A stretch of DNA of 15,200 nucleotides from CAZVEV01 sp964625865 (GTDB taxonomy: Bacteria > Planctomycetota > Phycisphaerae > SM23-33): the NCBI GenBank assembly GCA_964625865.1, contig CAZVEV010000130.1:1-15200 (forward strand). The letters are read 5' to 3'. Below the pieces are notes generated by a model. That model had not been told where the DNA came from. It did no database searches and saw only the letters and a program-made list of their open reading frames with translations. Positions 6,853-13,623 of the stretch are shown one piece after another. Every line of letters starts with the position of its first letter. Within the stretch, counting starts at the first letter, position 1. Position numbers and translations under genes: made by a program.

Positions 6853-7722
6853 ATGGCATGCGATGAGTTGACAATCCACGCCCATCCGGAGATGGGCGAG
6901 GCGCGAATGGTGCTGGGCCTGTCCGGCTGGATGGACGGCGGGGACGTCTCGACCGGCACGGTGGAATGGCTCGGGCGCCTGCTGGGCGTGCGTCGCCTGG
7001 CCCGGATCGATTCGCGCAGCTTCTACATCACGAGCTTTCCCGGGACGATGGAGGTCTCGGCGCTGTTCCGCCCGCACACGACGATCAGCGACGGGCTGGT
7101 CGAGGAGTTGACCTTCCCGTCCAACATATTCACCTACGACGAGGCCAACCGCCTGATCCTGTTCGAGGGCAAGGAGCCGAACCTGCGCTGGGACGCGTAT
7201 GCCGACTGCATCTTCACGGTGGCCGAGACGTTCGGCGTGGGGCGGATCTACTTCATCGGCTCGGTCGCGGGGGTGGTGCCTCACACGCGCGACCCGCGGC
7301 TGTACTGCTCGGTCTCGGACCCGGGCCTCAAGGGCGAGTTCGAGGGGTACGGCGCCCGGCTGAGCAACTACACGGGTCCGGCCAGCGTGATAACGTACCT
7401 GACTCGCGAGGCGCCGTCGCGCGGCGTGGAGATGGTTTCGCTGGTGGCGGAGATTCCGGCGTACATCCAGGGGGGCAACCCGATCTGCATCGCCTCGGCG
7501 GCCCGCAAGCTGGCGGCGATCCTGGGCCTGCACGTGGACTTCGATGAACTCCAGGGCGTCAGCGAGGGCTTCGAGCGGAAGGTCAGCGCGATGGTCTCCG
7601 ACCGCGAGGAGTTGGCCGACCTGGTCCGCAAACTCGAGAGCGACTACGACAACGAGGTCTTCGACACGCAGATGGGCGACCTGAAGCACTGGCTCGAGCA
7701 GCAGGGGATCCGCCTGGATTGA
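6853..7722 (+). CDS. PAC2 family protein
   Basis: A 289-residue cytoplasmic protein of the PAC2 family, related to proteasome assembly chaperone 2. Signatures are the N-terminal GLSGWMDGGDVSTGTVEWL near residues 17-35, the IYFIGSVAGVVPHTR motif near residues 133-147, the central YTGPASVITYLTREA region, and AEIPAYIQGGNPICIASAA near residues 200-218, which is typical of the family. The C-terminal about 60 residues are charged and helical. In bacteria the family occurs mostly in actinobacteria and planctomycetes. A role in protein complex assembly is known for the eukaryotic relatives, while the bacterial function is not established. The ATG at 6853 is preferred over a GTG at 6793, because the GTG falls on the predicted transcription start and the family motif begins soon after 6853. 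No clear ribosome-binding site is present. It converges on the beta-helix gene after a 73-nt gap. Confidence 0.85.
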   Translation: MACDELTIHAHPEMGEARMVLGLSGWMDGGDVSTGTVEWLGRLLGVRRLARIDSRSFYITSFPGTMEVSALFRPHTTISDGLVEELTFPSNIFTYDEANRLILFEGKEPNLRWDAYADCIFTVAETFGVGRIYFIGSVAGVVPHTRDPRLYCSVSDPGLKGEFEGYGARLSNYTGPASVITYLTREAPSRGVEMVSLVAEIPAYIQGGNPICIASAARKLAAILGLHVDFDELQGVSEGFERKVSAMVSDREELADLVRKLESDYDNEVFDTQMGDLKHWLEQQGIRLD

Positions 7723-7795
7723 CCGATGCGCGGCCACGCCAAAAGGCCAAGCCGCTACGAGAGGGCTGCACCTGTTGCGGAGGCCGGTCGTGCTA

Positions 7796-9119
7796 CTACC
7801 GAAGCCTCTTGTCGGGGCCGATGTCCTTGCGGAGCCCCAGGTCGATCGGGCGGGGCTTGCTGAACGGCAGGGCGATCGCCCCGCAGTGGTCGAATTGCGG
7901 CTTGGCGTTTCGCCAGTAGTCGCGGTCGGCGTCGGCGTCGTCGGCGACGTTCTTGCGCAGTGCATCCAGGCCGGTCCCGCGGACGGGTTTGCGCGGCTGG
8001 AGGTCCATCTTGCCGAACGTCAACACCGGCGCCGCGATTCCCGCGGTCATCGCCCGTCCGGCGAGTATCGCATTGTCGGGCCAGGCCGCCGCGGCGGCGT
8101 CGGTCAGCAGCAGGTTGCCCGCAACGATTCGCTCGGCCCCCGCGGGCAGGCCGGATATCCGCACCGGCCGGGCCGTCCGAAAGAACGTGTTGTGGTAGAT
8201 CCGCACACGGCGCGGCGACTGGCCGTGATGCCTCTGGACCGCGATGGCCGTCCGGGGCGTGTCGACAAAGATGTTGTCGTGCAGCGAGAGGCTCCCCGTG
8301 CCCTGGAAGAGGCTCTCGCGCGGGTTGTGCACCAGCAGGTTACCGTAGATCTGATACCGGTCCTTCGCTCCGGCCCCCTGCCGCCGGGAAGCCGCCCACC
8401 AGCAGGTTAGGCCGGTCCCCCGAGTCGCCGCGACGGTCGTTCTTGATGAAGACGTTGTAGCGGATAATCGTCGTGCACGGCTCGGTGGGAATCCCGGGCG
8501 TGTTGGGGCGGCTGATCTGGTGCTTGACCTGCATGCAGTACCCGTGCGGGTCCTTGACGAAGTTGCCCTCGACGATCCCGCGAATAAAGGGCTCCTTGCC
8601 GTTGGAGTTGCCCAGGTACAGCCCCGTCCCGGCACCGATAATCGTGTTGTCCCGGATCACCCAGTCCCAACAGGGCACCTTGGTGGAGATAGCCACCGTC
8701 TGCTGGTTCGCCCCGTGATTGACTATCGTATTGCCCTCGATCGTCACGTGGTGGACGCCCTTGGACGTATCGCCGCCGGCCTTGATCGCGTCGATGTGAC
8801 GCAGCCCGCGCCCGTCGAACGTCAGGTTGCGGATGACGATCCAACTCGCGTCGGTCAGGTCGCACGTGTTGGACCCGTTTCGCGCGACCATCACCGTCTT
8901 GGCCCCGGCGCCGGCGATCGTGATCGGCCGACCCTCGGCGCCGTGCATCCCGCGGATGCGCAGACCTCGCAGATATCGCCCTGGCGCCAGGCGGAGCGTA
9001 TCGCCCGGCTCGAGTGTCCCCAGCAGTGTCCGGTAGTTCTCCGGCGTGGCATTGATGTCTCGTCCCGAGGCGGCCCCGGCGAGGGTCAGCAGGGTCATCG
9101 TCGCAAGCAGTCGTCTCAT
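7796..9119 (-). CDS. Secreted right-handed beta-helix protein, frameshifted
   Basis: Two overlapping frames form one gene. The N-terminal frame runs from 9119 to 8340, and the C-terminal frame continues to the stop at 7796. They join in a run of five C (+ strand) at 8374-8378. Removing one base restores a continuous protein of about 440 residues, reading PAAGAGAKDRYQIYGNLL across the join. The start has GGGAG 7 nt upstream and a signal peptide of about 19 residues. Then follow a conserved region, GDTLRLAPGRY, and successive parallel beta-helix coils such as ITIAGAG, IVIRNLTFDG, VTIEGNTIVNHG, VIRDNTIIGAGTGLYLGNS, IRYNVFIKND, YQIYGNLLVHN, LHDNIFVD and IYHNTFF. This architecture is typical of pectate-lyase-like and alginate/chondroitin lyase (PL6-like) folds, but no catalytic residue set can be assigned, so the substrate is unknown. 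No PEP-CTERM tail is present. The frameshift may be a sequencing or assembly error in a homopolymer, or a true mutation. Confidence 0.82.
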
Positions 9120-9166
9120 CTGTCGGCTCCCGAGTGTCCAGGGCCTCGCGTCCGGGAGTACGATAC

Positions 9167-9213
9167 CAGAAAAACACCACGGGCCCCACCGGTCTTCCAG
9201 CCGGCGGGGCCCG
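9167..9213 (-). terminator. Strong rho-independent terminator of PEP-CTERM gene
   Basis: Stem arms at 9180-9192 and 9201-9213 form about 13 bp, with one G-U wobble in the - strand RNA and an 8-nt loop. Along the - strand the stem is followed by GTGTTTTTC, a good U-tract. It lies 25 nt past the stop of the gene at 9239 and before the beta-helix gene start at 9119, so the two genes are probably not co-transcribed. Confidence 0.85.
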
Positions 9214-9238
9214 GTGATTCACTGTTGCGGGTGGGGGG

Positions 9239-10189
9239 CTACTTCCTGCGTCGTCGCCTCGCGGCCAGAGTGACCCCGCCCAGGACCAGCAGGCCCAGGG
9301 CGCCCGGTTCGGGGACGGTCACCTGGACGTAGTCGGTACCGCCGATGCCCACCACTTCCGCCTGGAGGCCCGTACCGAGGATCTCCGTGCCGAACATGGC
9401 TTCGACCGTGTCCTTGTCCTTGTGCGACTCGAGGATGTTCAACACGCCGCTGTCTTCGATCGTAATCGTGCCGACCGTTCCGTTGAACGTCAGCGCGTCG
9501 GTCGTAAACTCGCCCGTGGTCGAAATCACCATCGCCCCGTTATTGGTGTCGAACGTCAGCCCGTCGACGTCCACGGTTCCTCCGGAGACGGTCGCGCCGA
9601 TCGTCGTATTTCGGTTTGCGGAGTGGCCCATCTGGAACAGGTCCGCCGTCACCGTACCGCCTGTCTGGCTGTAGGTGCAGTTGCCCCGAGTACCGACAGT
9701 GAGGTTGTTGTTAATCGCCAGTATCGCTGTATTCGACACGTTCACCTGACTGCCGGCGCCCCCACTGCTGTCGGCTGCGTACATGTTGTGAAGATTGGCT
9801 GTTCCTCCGGAATGGGACCATGTCGCCGGAGTGGTGCGGCCCATGCGAAAATGGGACGACAGCGCGAATGTCCCTCCTTCAAGGGCAATCTCGACATTGT
9901 TCAGGTTCAGCGTGCCACTTCTGCTGAAAGTCCCTGTTCCCTTGACCGTGAGCTTGCTGCCCCCGGACCAGGTGATCTCGCCGGAGTTGTACGTGCACGT
10001 GCCGCTGCCGATCTCAGCGTCGTGTGTACCGTCCATGCTCGGCACAACGTTGAGTGACCATTTCGTTCCGTCAGTCCAGACGTCGTTGCTGCCATCCCAG
10101 ATGTTCAACGTTGCGGCGCGGGCCGTTCCGCTCAGAACGACGACCACGGAAAGGGCCAATCCTACGGTCAAAGACATTTGCTTAGCCAT
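9239..10189 (-). CDS. PEP-CTERM protein with autotransporter-like repeats
   Basis: A 316-residue secreted protein. The start at 10189 is set by a typical signal peptide beginning MAKQMSLTVGLAL and ending GTARA at about residue 25, with AGAGG 7 nt upstream. An upstream in-frame extension would not be a signal sequence. The mature part opens with a WDGSNDVWTDGTKWS motif like the WTGGTANWFTATNPPW opening of the giant protein at 197-4234, the hallmark of these planctomycete beta-strand proteins. Short Gly/Thr/Ser-rich strands follow (GGTFALSS, SGGTANL, TGGTVTADLFQMG, SGGTVDVDGLTF). Residues 292-316 are the PEP-CTERM tail (VPEPGALGLL then AARRRRRK). A surface or matrix role is inferred, since no enzymatic motif is visible. 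A 49-codon open frame in its leader overlaps its start as TGATG. Confidence 0.9.
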   Translation of the reverse strand: MAKQMSLTVGLALSVVVVLSGTARAATLNIWDGSNDVWTDGTKWSLNVVPSMDGTHDAEIGSGTCTYNSGEITWSGGSKLTVKGTGTFSRSGTLNLNNVEIALEGGTFALSSHFRMGRTTPATWSHSGGTANLHNMYAADSSGGAGSQVNVSNTAILAINNNLTVGTRGNCTYSQTGGTVTADLFQMGHSANRNTTIGATVSGGTVDVDGLTFDTNNGAMVISTTGEFTTDALTFNGTVGTITIEDSGVLNILESHKDKDTVEAMFGTEILGTGLQAEVVGIGGTDYVQVTVPEPGALGLLVLGGVTLAARRRRRK

Positions 10190-10351
10190 CACGCTACCTC
10201 TCTTCCAACAGGGCTCAGGCTCAAAAACTCGGCCGGGCGGCTCTCGTCCGACGCGATCTCTCTCGTCACCGGCGCGAAAAACGCCGCGCCGGAGCACCAT
10301 CTCTGAACTCCCCGGATGAGCGTCCGGGACACGTACATCTCCTCCACGGCC
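10190..10351 (-). promoter_or_regulatory. Leader of the PEP-CTERM gene with hairpin and short ORF
   Basis: About 162 nt lie between the predicted start of transcription and the ATG at 10189. A perfect 8-bp GC hairpin sits at 10269-10276/10285-10292 with an 8-nt loop. On the - strand an ATG at 10338 opens 49 codons that end in a TGA overlapping the PEP-CTERM ATG (TGATG at 10187-10191). GC at third positions in this frame is visibly higher than at the first two positions, as expected for coding sequence here, but GGAGG lies only 2 nt before the ATG, so translation is uncertain. Confidence 0.35.
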
Positions 10352-10357
10352 AACAAT

Positions 10358-10385
10358 ATTATGCCCCTCATGCGCAGGGCCGCAA
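10358..10385 (-). promoter_or_regulatory. Sigma70-like promoter for the PEP-CTERM gene at 9239
   Basis: On the - strand, TTGCGG (10380-10385), a 16-nt spacer, then CATAAT (10358-10363). Transcription would start near 10351. It is the only plausible pair in the upstream gene-free sequence. Confidence 0.4.
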
Positions 10386-10451
10386 GAGAAAAACCTGTTT
10401 TTCCGCGCCTTTTTCGGGCATCCAAACGGCCGGTGTGGGACTACGATACCG

Positions 10452-10499
10452 GAGAAATGACACGGGCCCCGCCGGTCTTTCGCCCGGCGGGGCCCTGTG
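10452..10499 (-). terminator. Terminator hairpin of the orphan PEP-CTERM tail
   Basis: A perfect 12-bp stem (GGGCCCCGCCGG at 10464-10475, complement at 10484-10495) with an 8-nt loop lies just past the stop of the orphan tail. Its sequence and loop size match the terminator at 9167-9213 closely, but the following - strand T-tract is degraded to TCATTTCTCC. Both hairpins are followed by GGTATCGTA on the - strand. Confidence 0.7.
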
Positions 10500-10526
10500 A
10501 TTTGCTGTTTCGGATGGGGGTGGCTG

Positions 10527-10643
10527 CTACGCCTTGCGTCGCCGCTTCGCAGCCAGAGCGACGCCGCCCAGGACCAGCAGGCCCATCGTTGCCGGGGCGG
10601 CGACGCTGAAACGGGCGTGGTCCTCTGGCCGTCCGCGGGGATA
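10527..10643 (-). pseudogene. Orphan PEP-CTERM tail, remnant of a lost gene
   Basis: Reading the - strand, the frame ending at the TAG at 10527-10529 encodes SVAAPATMGLLVLGG, then VALAAKRRRKA. This is a PEP-CTERM tail (hydrophobic segment and basic end) in which the usual VPEP reads VAAP. The frame is closed by a TGA at 10644-10646 and has no start codon, ribosome-binding site or signal peptide. The sequence immediately upstream is the promoter of the ACT gene, so the body of the gene appears deleted. The tail and the terminator after it resemble the 3' end of the PEP-CTERM gene at 9239 over about 160 bp. Alternatives are gene conversion or a partial duplication of that 3' end. Confidence 0.75.
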
Positions 10644-10664
10644 TCAGGCCGCGCCTCGCGCTGA

Positions 10665-10673
10665 TGCTATAAT
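10665..10673 (+). promoter_or_regulatory. Extended -10 promoter for the ACT gene
   Basis: TGCTATAAT is a perfect TATAAT box (10668-10673) with the extended TG element. No -35 box is seen at the right distance (10645-10650), as expected for extended -10 promoters. Transcription would start near 10680, giving a leader of about 44 nt. Confidence 0.6.
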
Positions 10674-10723
10674 TACTTCAGACCGTGACATTTCAGGGCA
10701 GACGCATTTCAAGGAGACCGATC

Positions 10724-11146
10724 ATGGACCTGATCGCCAAGACCGTTGACGTGTGGGCCGCTGACGTCCAGGACGCCCCCGGGGCCCTGGCCAACAAGCT
10801 GACGCAGTTGGCAGACGTCGGGGCGGACCTGGACTTCATCATCGCGCGCCGCCGGGCCGAATCGCCCGGGCAGGGCGTCGTGTTCGTCACGCCCCTGCGG
10901 GGCGACGAGCAGGTCGAAGCCGCCACGGAGGTCGGCTTTAACATCTCGCCCAGCCTCCACACGGTGCGCGTCGAGGGCGACAACGAGGCCGGCATCGGCG
11001 CCAGGATCACGCAGATGATCGCCGAGGCGGGGATCAACCTTCGCGGGCTGTCGGCGGGGGTCATCGGCGCGCGGTTCATCATCTACCTCGCCACCGACAC
11101 CTGCGACGACGCGCTGAAGATCGTGGAGATCCTCAACACGGCCTGA
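10724..11146 (+). CDS. Tandem ACT domain protein
   Basis: A 140-residue cytoplasmic protein made almost wholly of two ACT-type modules. The first (about residues 5-65) has VDVWAADVQDAPGALANKLTQL, the strand-loop-helix start of an ACT fold where a small ligand binds at the domain interface. The second (about residues 75-140) has HTVRVEGDNEAGIGARITQM followed by INLRGLSAGVIG. ACT domains usually bind amino acids and regulate metabolic enzymes, but stand-alone tandem ACT proteins like this one have no assigned partner here. The start at 10724 is certain: AAGGAG lies 7 nt upstream and an extended -10 promoter lies about 50 nt upstream. It is transcribed alone, and the following gene begins 196 nt later beyond an inverted repeat. 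Confidence 0.87.
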   Translation: MDLIAKTVDVWAADVQDAPGALANKLTQLADVGADLDFIIARRRAESPGQGVVFVTPLRGDEQVEAATEVGFNISPSLHTVRVEGDNEAGIGARITQMIAEAGINLRGLSAGVIGARFIIYLATDTCDDALKIVEILNTA

Positions 11147-11173
11147 CCGGGGCATCGCGGGGGCGGGTCAGGG

Positions 11174-11253
11174 GCGTAGGGCGTGCAACTCGTTGCACGC
11201 GGAACGAATACGCACTCCCCCCCACGCGTACAAACCAGTCCCGCGCCCTACGC
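11174..11253. repeat. Nested inverted repeats upstream of the GH127 gene
   Basis: An outer pair GCGTAGGGCG (11174-11183) and CGCCCTACGC (11244-11253) is a perfect 10-bp inverted repeat. Overlapping its left arm is a near-continuous palindrome, GCGTGCAAC (11181-11189) with GTTGCACGC (11192-11200) around a TC. The arrangement resembles a REP-type palindromic element. It could also act as a weak terminator for the ACT gene, but no T-tract follows. Confidence 0.55.
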
Positions 11254-11342
11254 ATGTCTTGTGGACGGTCACCACATTCGGGGCGTACCATGGGGGCACT
11301 GTGTGTGACCGATCCCGTGAGCAAAGGTGTGGGAGGCTATCG

Positions 11343-13304
11343 ATGATGACGAAATGTGCTGTGGTGCTGCTGGGCGTTCTGGCGGTCCAACTCGCGGCCG
11401 GGGTCGGATGGGCCCAGCGGGGCGGCCGGCTGCGACGGCCCCACCACACGCTCCAGGCCCCGCCGATCACTGACGTGAAGATCACCGACGCGTTCTGGGC
11501 TCCGCGGATGGAAACGTGCCGCCGCGTCACTCTCCCGTATTGCTACGACCTCTGCGCCAAGACCGGACGGATAGACAACTTCGTCAAGGCCGCCGCCAGG
11601 ACCGCGGGCAAGGCGGGGGGCAAGTTTGTCGGCACGTGGTTCAACGATTCGGACGTCTACAAGGTCGTCGAGGGCGCCGCCTACGCGCTGGCCACGGGTC
11701 CTGACGAGAAGCTCGCCAAGACCACCGACTCGGTGATCGCCAAGATCGCCGCCGCCCAGCAGCCCGACGGATACCTGTTCAACTACTACGTGCTGGGCAA
11801 CCCCGCCGAGCGATTCAAGCACATCCACCGCCCGGCGAGGCACGAACTGTACACGATGGGCCACCTCGTCGAGGCCGGCGCCGTCCACTTCAACATGACC
11901 GGGCGCCGCGACCTGCTGGAGGTGGCCTGCAAGGTCGCGGACCACGTCGGGTCGGTGTTCGGCCCGGGCAAGCGGGCCGACGTGCCCGAGCACCAGGAGA
12001 TGCCTCTCGCCCTGATCAAGCTCTACGAGACCACCGGGCGGAAGCGGTACCTGGACCTCGCGGCGTTCTTCATCGACCAGCGGGGCAATGCCAAGGGACA
12101 CCGGCTGTACGGCGACAACTCGCAGGACCACAAGCCCGTCCGCCAGCAAAGCCACGCCGTCGGCCACGCCGTGCGGGCGATGTACAACTGCATCGAGATG
12201 GCCGACCTGTACGCCCACACCGGCGACGCCGAACTGCTGGCCGCCTGCAAGCGGATATGGCAAAGCGCGACGCATCGCAAGATGTACGTCACCGGCGGCG
12301 TGGGGGCCACCCGTCGCGGCGAGGCGTTCGCCGGCGACTACGACCTGCCCAACGCCACCGCCTATGCCGAAACCTGCGCGCAGATCGGCCTGGTGTTCTT
12401 CGCTCACCGCCTCATGCTCATCGCCCCCGACGCCGAGTACGCCGACGTGATGGAGCGGGCGCTGTACAATGCGTTTCTGTCAGGCCTGAGCCTCTCGGGT
12501 GACCGGTTCTTCTACCAGAACCGCCTGGCCGCCGACGGCAGCTACCGGCGTCGCCCGTGGTACGGCTGTGCGTGTTGTCCCAGCAACGTCGTGCGCGTGT
12601 ATCCCAAGCTCGGGCGATTCATCGCCGCCTGCGACGAGCAGAGCGTCTACGTCAACCTGTACGTCGGTTCGACCGTGAAGCTGCCCCGCAAAGCCGGCGC
12701 CGTTACGCTCAAGACCCAGACGCGCTATCCCTGGGACGGGCGCGTTGTGATGATCGTCAAGCCCGCCGCCGGCAAGCAGGCGTTCGACCTGTGCCTCCGT
12801 ATCCCGGGCTGGGCTCGCGACGCCAAAACGCCGGGCGACCTGTATCGCACGGTCCCCGGCGGCGAGAACGCCGCCCCCACGTTGAAGATCAACGGCAAGC
12901 CGGCCGCGATAGGCAAACTCGACAAGGGCTACTGCCGCATCTCGCGGCGCTGGTCGGCCGGCGATACGGTCGAACTGAACCTGCCCATGCCCATCCGCCG
13001 CATCGTCGCCCATCCGAAGATCACCGCCGACGCCGGCCGCGTCGCCCTGCAGCGCGGCCCGGTGGTCTACTGCGTCGAGGCCGTCGACCATGGCGGAAAG
13101 GTAACCCACCTCGCCCTGGACCCGAAGGCCACCCTCACCGCCGAACACCGCCCCAAGCTGCTCGGCGGGGTGACCGTCCTGACCGGTCAGGCCGCGACTC
13201 ATCGCGGACCGGTGGACCTGCGAGCGATCCCGTACTACGCGTGGGACAACCGCACCGCCGGCGAGATGGCCGTCTGGCTGCCGACGGTCTCCGCGTCGAA
13301 GTAA
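11343..13304 (+). CDS. Secreted GH127 (DUF1680) beta-L-arabinofuranosidase-like enzyme
   Basis: A 653-residue exported protein of glycoside hydrolase family 127. Characterised members release beta-L-arabinofuranose using a zinc-bound Cys as nucleophile. The start at 11343 has GGGAGG 6 nt upstream and an N-terminal signal peptide of about 24 residues ending GVGWA. The domain begins with ITDVKITDAFWAPRMETCR, the conserved family start, followed by an (alpha/alpha)-barrel with GAAYAL, PDGYLFNYY, HELYTMGHLVEAG, SHAVGHAVRAMY and a VTGGVGA loop. The expected metal and catalytic residues are present: Glu343 and Cys345 in AETC, and Cys411 and Cys412 in CACCPSN, matching Glu338, Cys340, Cys417 and Cys418 of the Bifidobacterium enzyme HypBA1. 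A C-terminal beta-sandwich (about residues 430-650) completes the usual length. It should be active, with the substrate range unknown. It lacks a PEP-CTERM tail, so it is probably periplasmic or released. Confidence 0.93.
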   Translation: MMTKCAVVLLGVLAVQLAAGVGWAQRGGRLRRPHHTLQAPPITDVKITDAFWAPRMETCRRVTLPYCYDLCAKTGRIDNFVKAAARTAGKAGGKFVGTWFNDSDVYKVVEGAAYALATGPDEKLAKTTDSVIAKIAAAQQPDGYLFNYYVLGNPAERFKHIHRPARHELYTMGHLVEAGAVHFNMTGRRDLLEVACKVADHVGSVFGPGKRADVPEHQEMPLALIKLYETTGRKRYLDLAAFFIDQRGNAKGHRLYGDNSQDHKPVRQQSHAVGHAVRAMYNCIEMADLYAHTGDAELLAACKRIWQSATHRKMYVTGGVGATRRGEAFAGDYDLPNATAYAETCAQIGLVFFAHRLMLIAPDAEYADVMERALYNAFLSGLSLSGDRFFYQNRLAADGSYRRRPWYGCACCPSNVVRVYPKLGRFIAACDEQSVYVNLYVGSTVKLPRKAGAVTLKTQTRYPWDGRVVMIVKPAAGKQAFDLCLRIPGWARDAKTPGDLYRTVPGGENAAPTLKINGKPAAIGKLDKGYCRISRRWSAGDTVELNLPMPIRRIVAHPKITADAGRVALQRGPVVYCVEAVDHGGKVTHLALDPKATLTAEHRPKLLGGVTVLTGQAATHRGPVDLRAIPYYAWDNRTAGEMAVWLPTVSASK

Positions 13305-13327
13305 GAAAAGGCACGCTCATCTGCGCC

Positions 13328-13358
13328 ACAGGGCGGAGCCGCGGCGTCTCCGCCCTGT
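13328..13358 (+). terminator. Hairpin, possible terminator of the GH127 gene
   Basis: A perfect 11-bp stem (ACAGGGCGGAG at 13328-13338, CTCCGCCCTGT at 13348-13358) with a 9-nt loop lies 23 nt past the GH127 stop. Only TGAGCAATC follows, so the U-tract is poor. It may act as an inefficient or rho-assisted terminator. Confidence 0.5.
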
Positions 13359-13400
13359 TGAGCAATCACGGAAAAACACCAGAACTACTCAACTTCGCGC

Positions 13401-13429
13401 TTGACATGGCGACGAAAAGGGGGTAAACT
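13401..13429 (+). promoter_or_regulatory. Near-consensus sigma70 promoter
   Basis: A perfect TTGACA (13401-13406), a 17-nt spacer, and TAAACT (13424-13429). It is the best promoter match in the window. Transcription would start near 13436, which is 188 nt before the PEP-CTERM ATG. Confidence 0.75.
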
Positions 13430-13435
13430 AAGAGT

Positions 13436-13623
13436 GTAACGAGCCAAGCCAGGCGGATGTGCGAGCCCAAGTGAGCGGTTCCAGGTCAAGAAGACCGCGC
13501 ACGTCGCCCGTGATGAGGAATGTTATGTACACGTGCAGCACGTATGACGGCCGTGGGGCCGTATCGAGAAGACTTCGTTCGGAGAAGTCGGTGCTCATCT
13601 TCTGCTTTGGAAGGAGACAGATC
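13436..13623 (+). promoter_or_regulatory. Structured 5' leader of a PEP-CTERM gene
   Basis: The leader holds four clear hairpins in order: GGTC/GACC near 13483-13496, ACGTG (13531-13535) with CACGT (13539-13543), ACGGCC (13547-13552) with GGCCGT (13557-13562), and GACTTC (13571-13576) with GAAGTC (13584-13589). The last ends 21 nt before the AAGGAG ribosome-binding site at 13611. It does not match any riboswitch class I know. The frame of the gene stays open back to about 13459, but no signal peptide or ribosome-binding site supports an upstream start. Confidence 0.4.

Noticed and set aside
6787..7965. Open frame of 392 codons on the - strand
   Set aside because: It is antisense to the PAC2 gene and runs into the beta-helix gene in another frame. 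Composition is non-protein-like.
8520..9332. Open frame of 270 codons on the + strand
   Set aside because: It is antisense to the beta-helix gene and crosses the terminator and the tail of the PEP-CTERM gene at 9239.
11337..12407. Open frame of 356 codons on the - strand
   Set aside because: It is antisense to the GH127 gene, with no recognisable domain and no ribosome-binding site. It is an artefact of high third-position GC.
13459..13623. N-terminal extension of the PEP-CTERM protein at 13624
   Set aside because: The frame is open, but the signal peptide begins at 13624 with AAGGAG 7 nt before it. The extension is Arg/Ser-rich and lies in the predicted leader.
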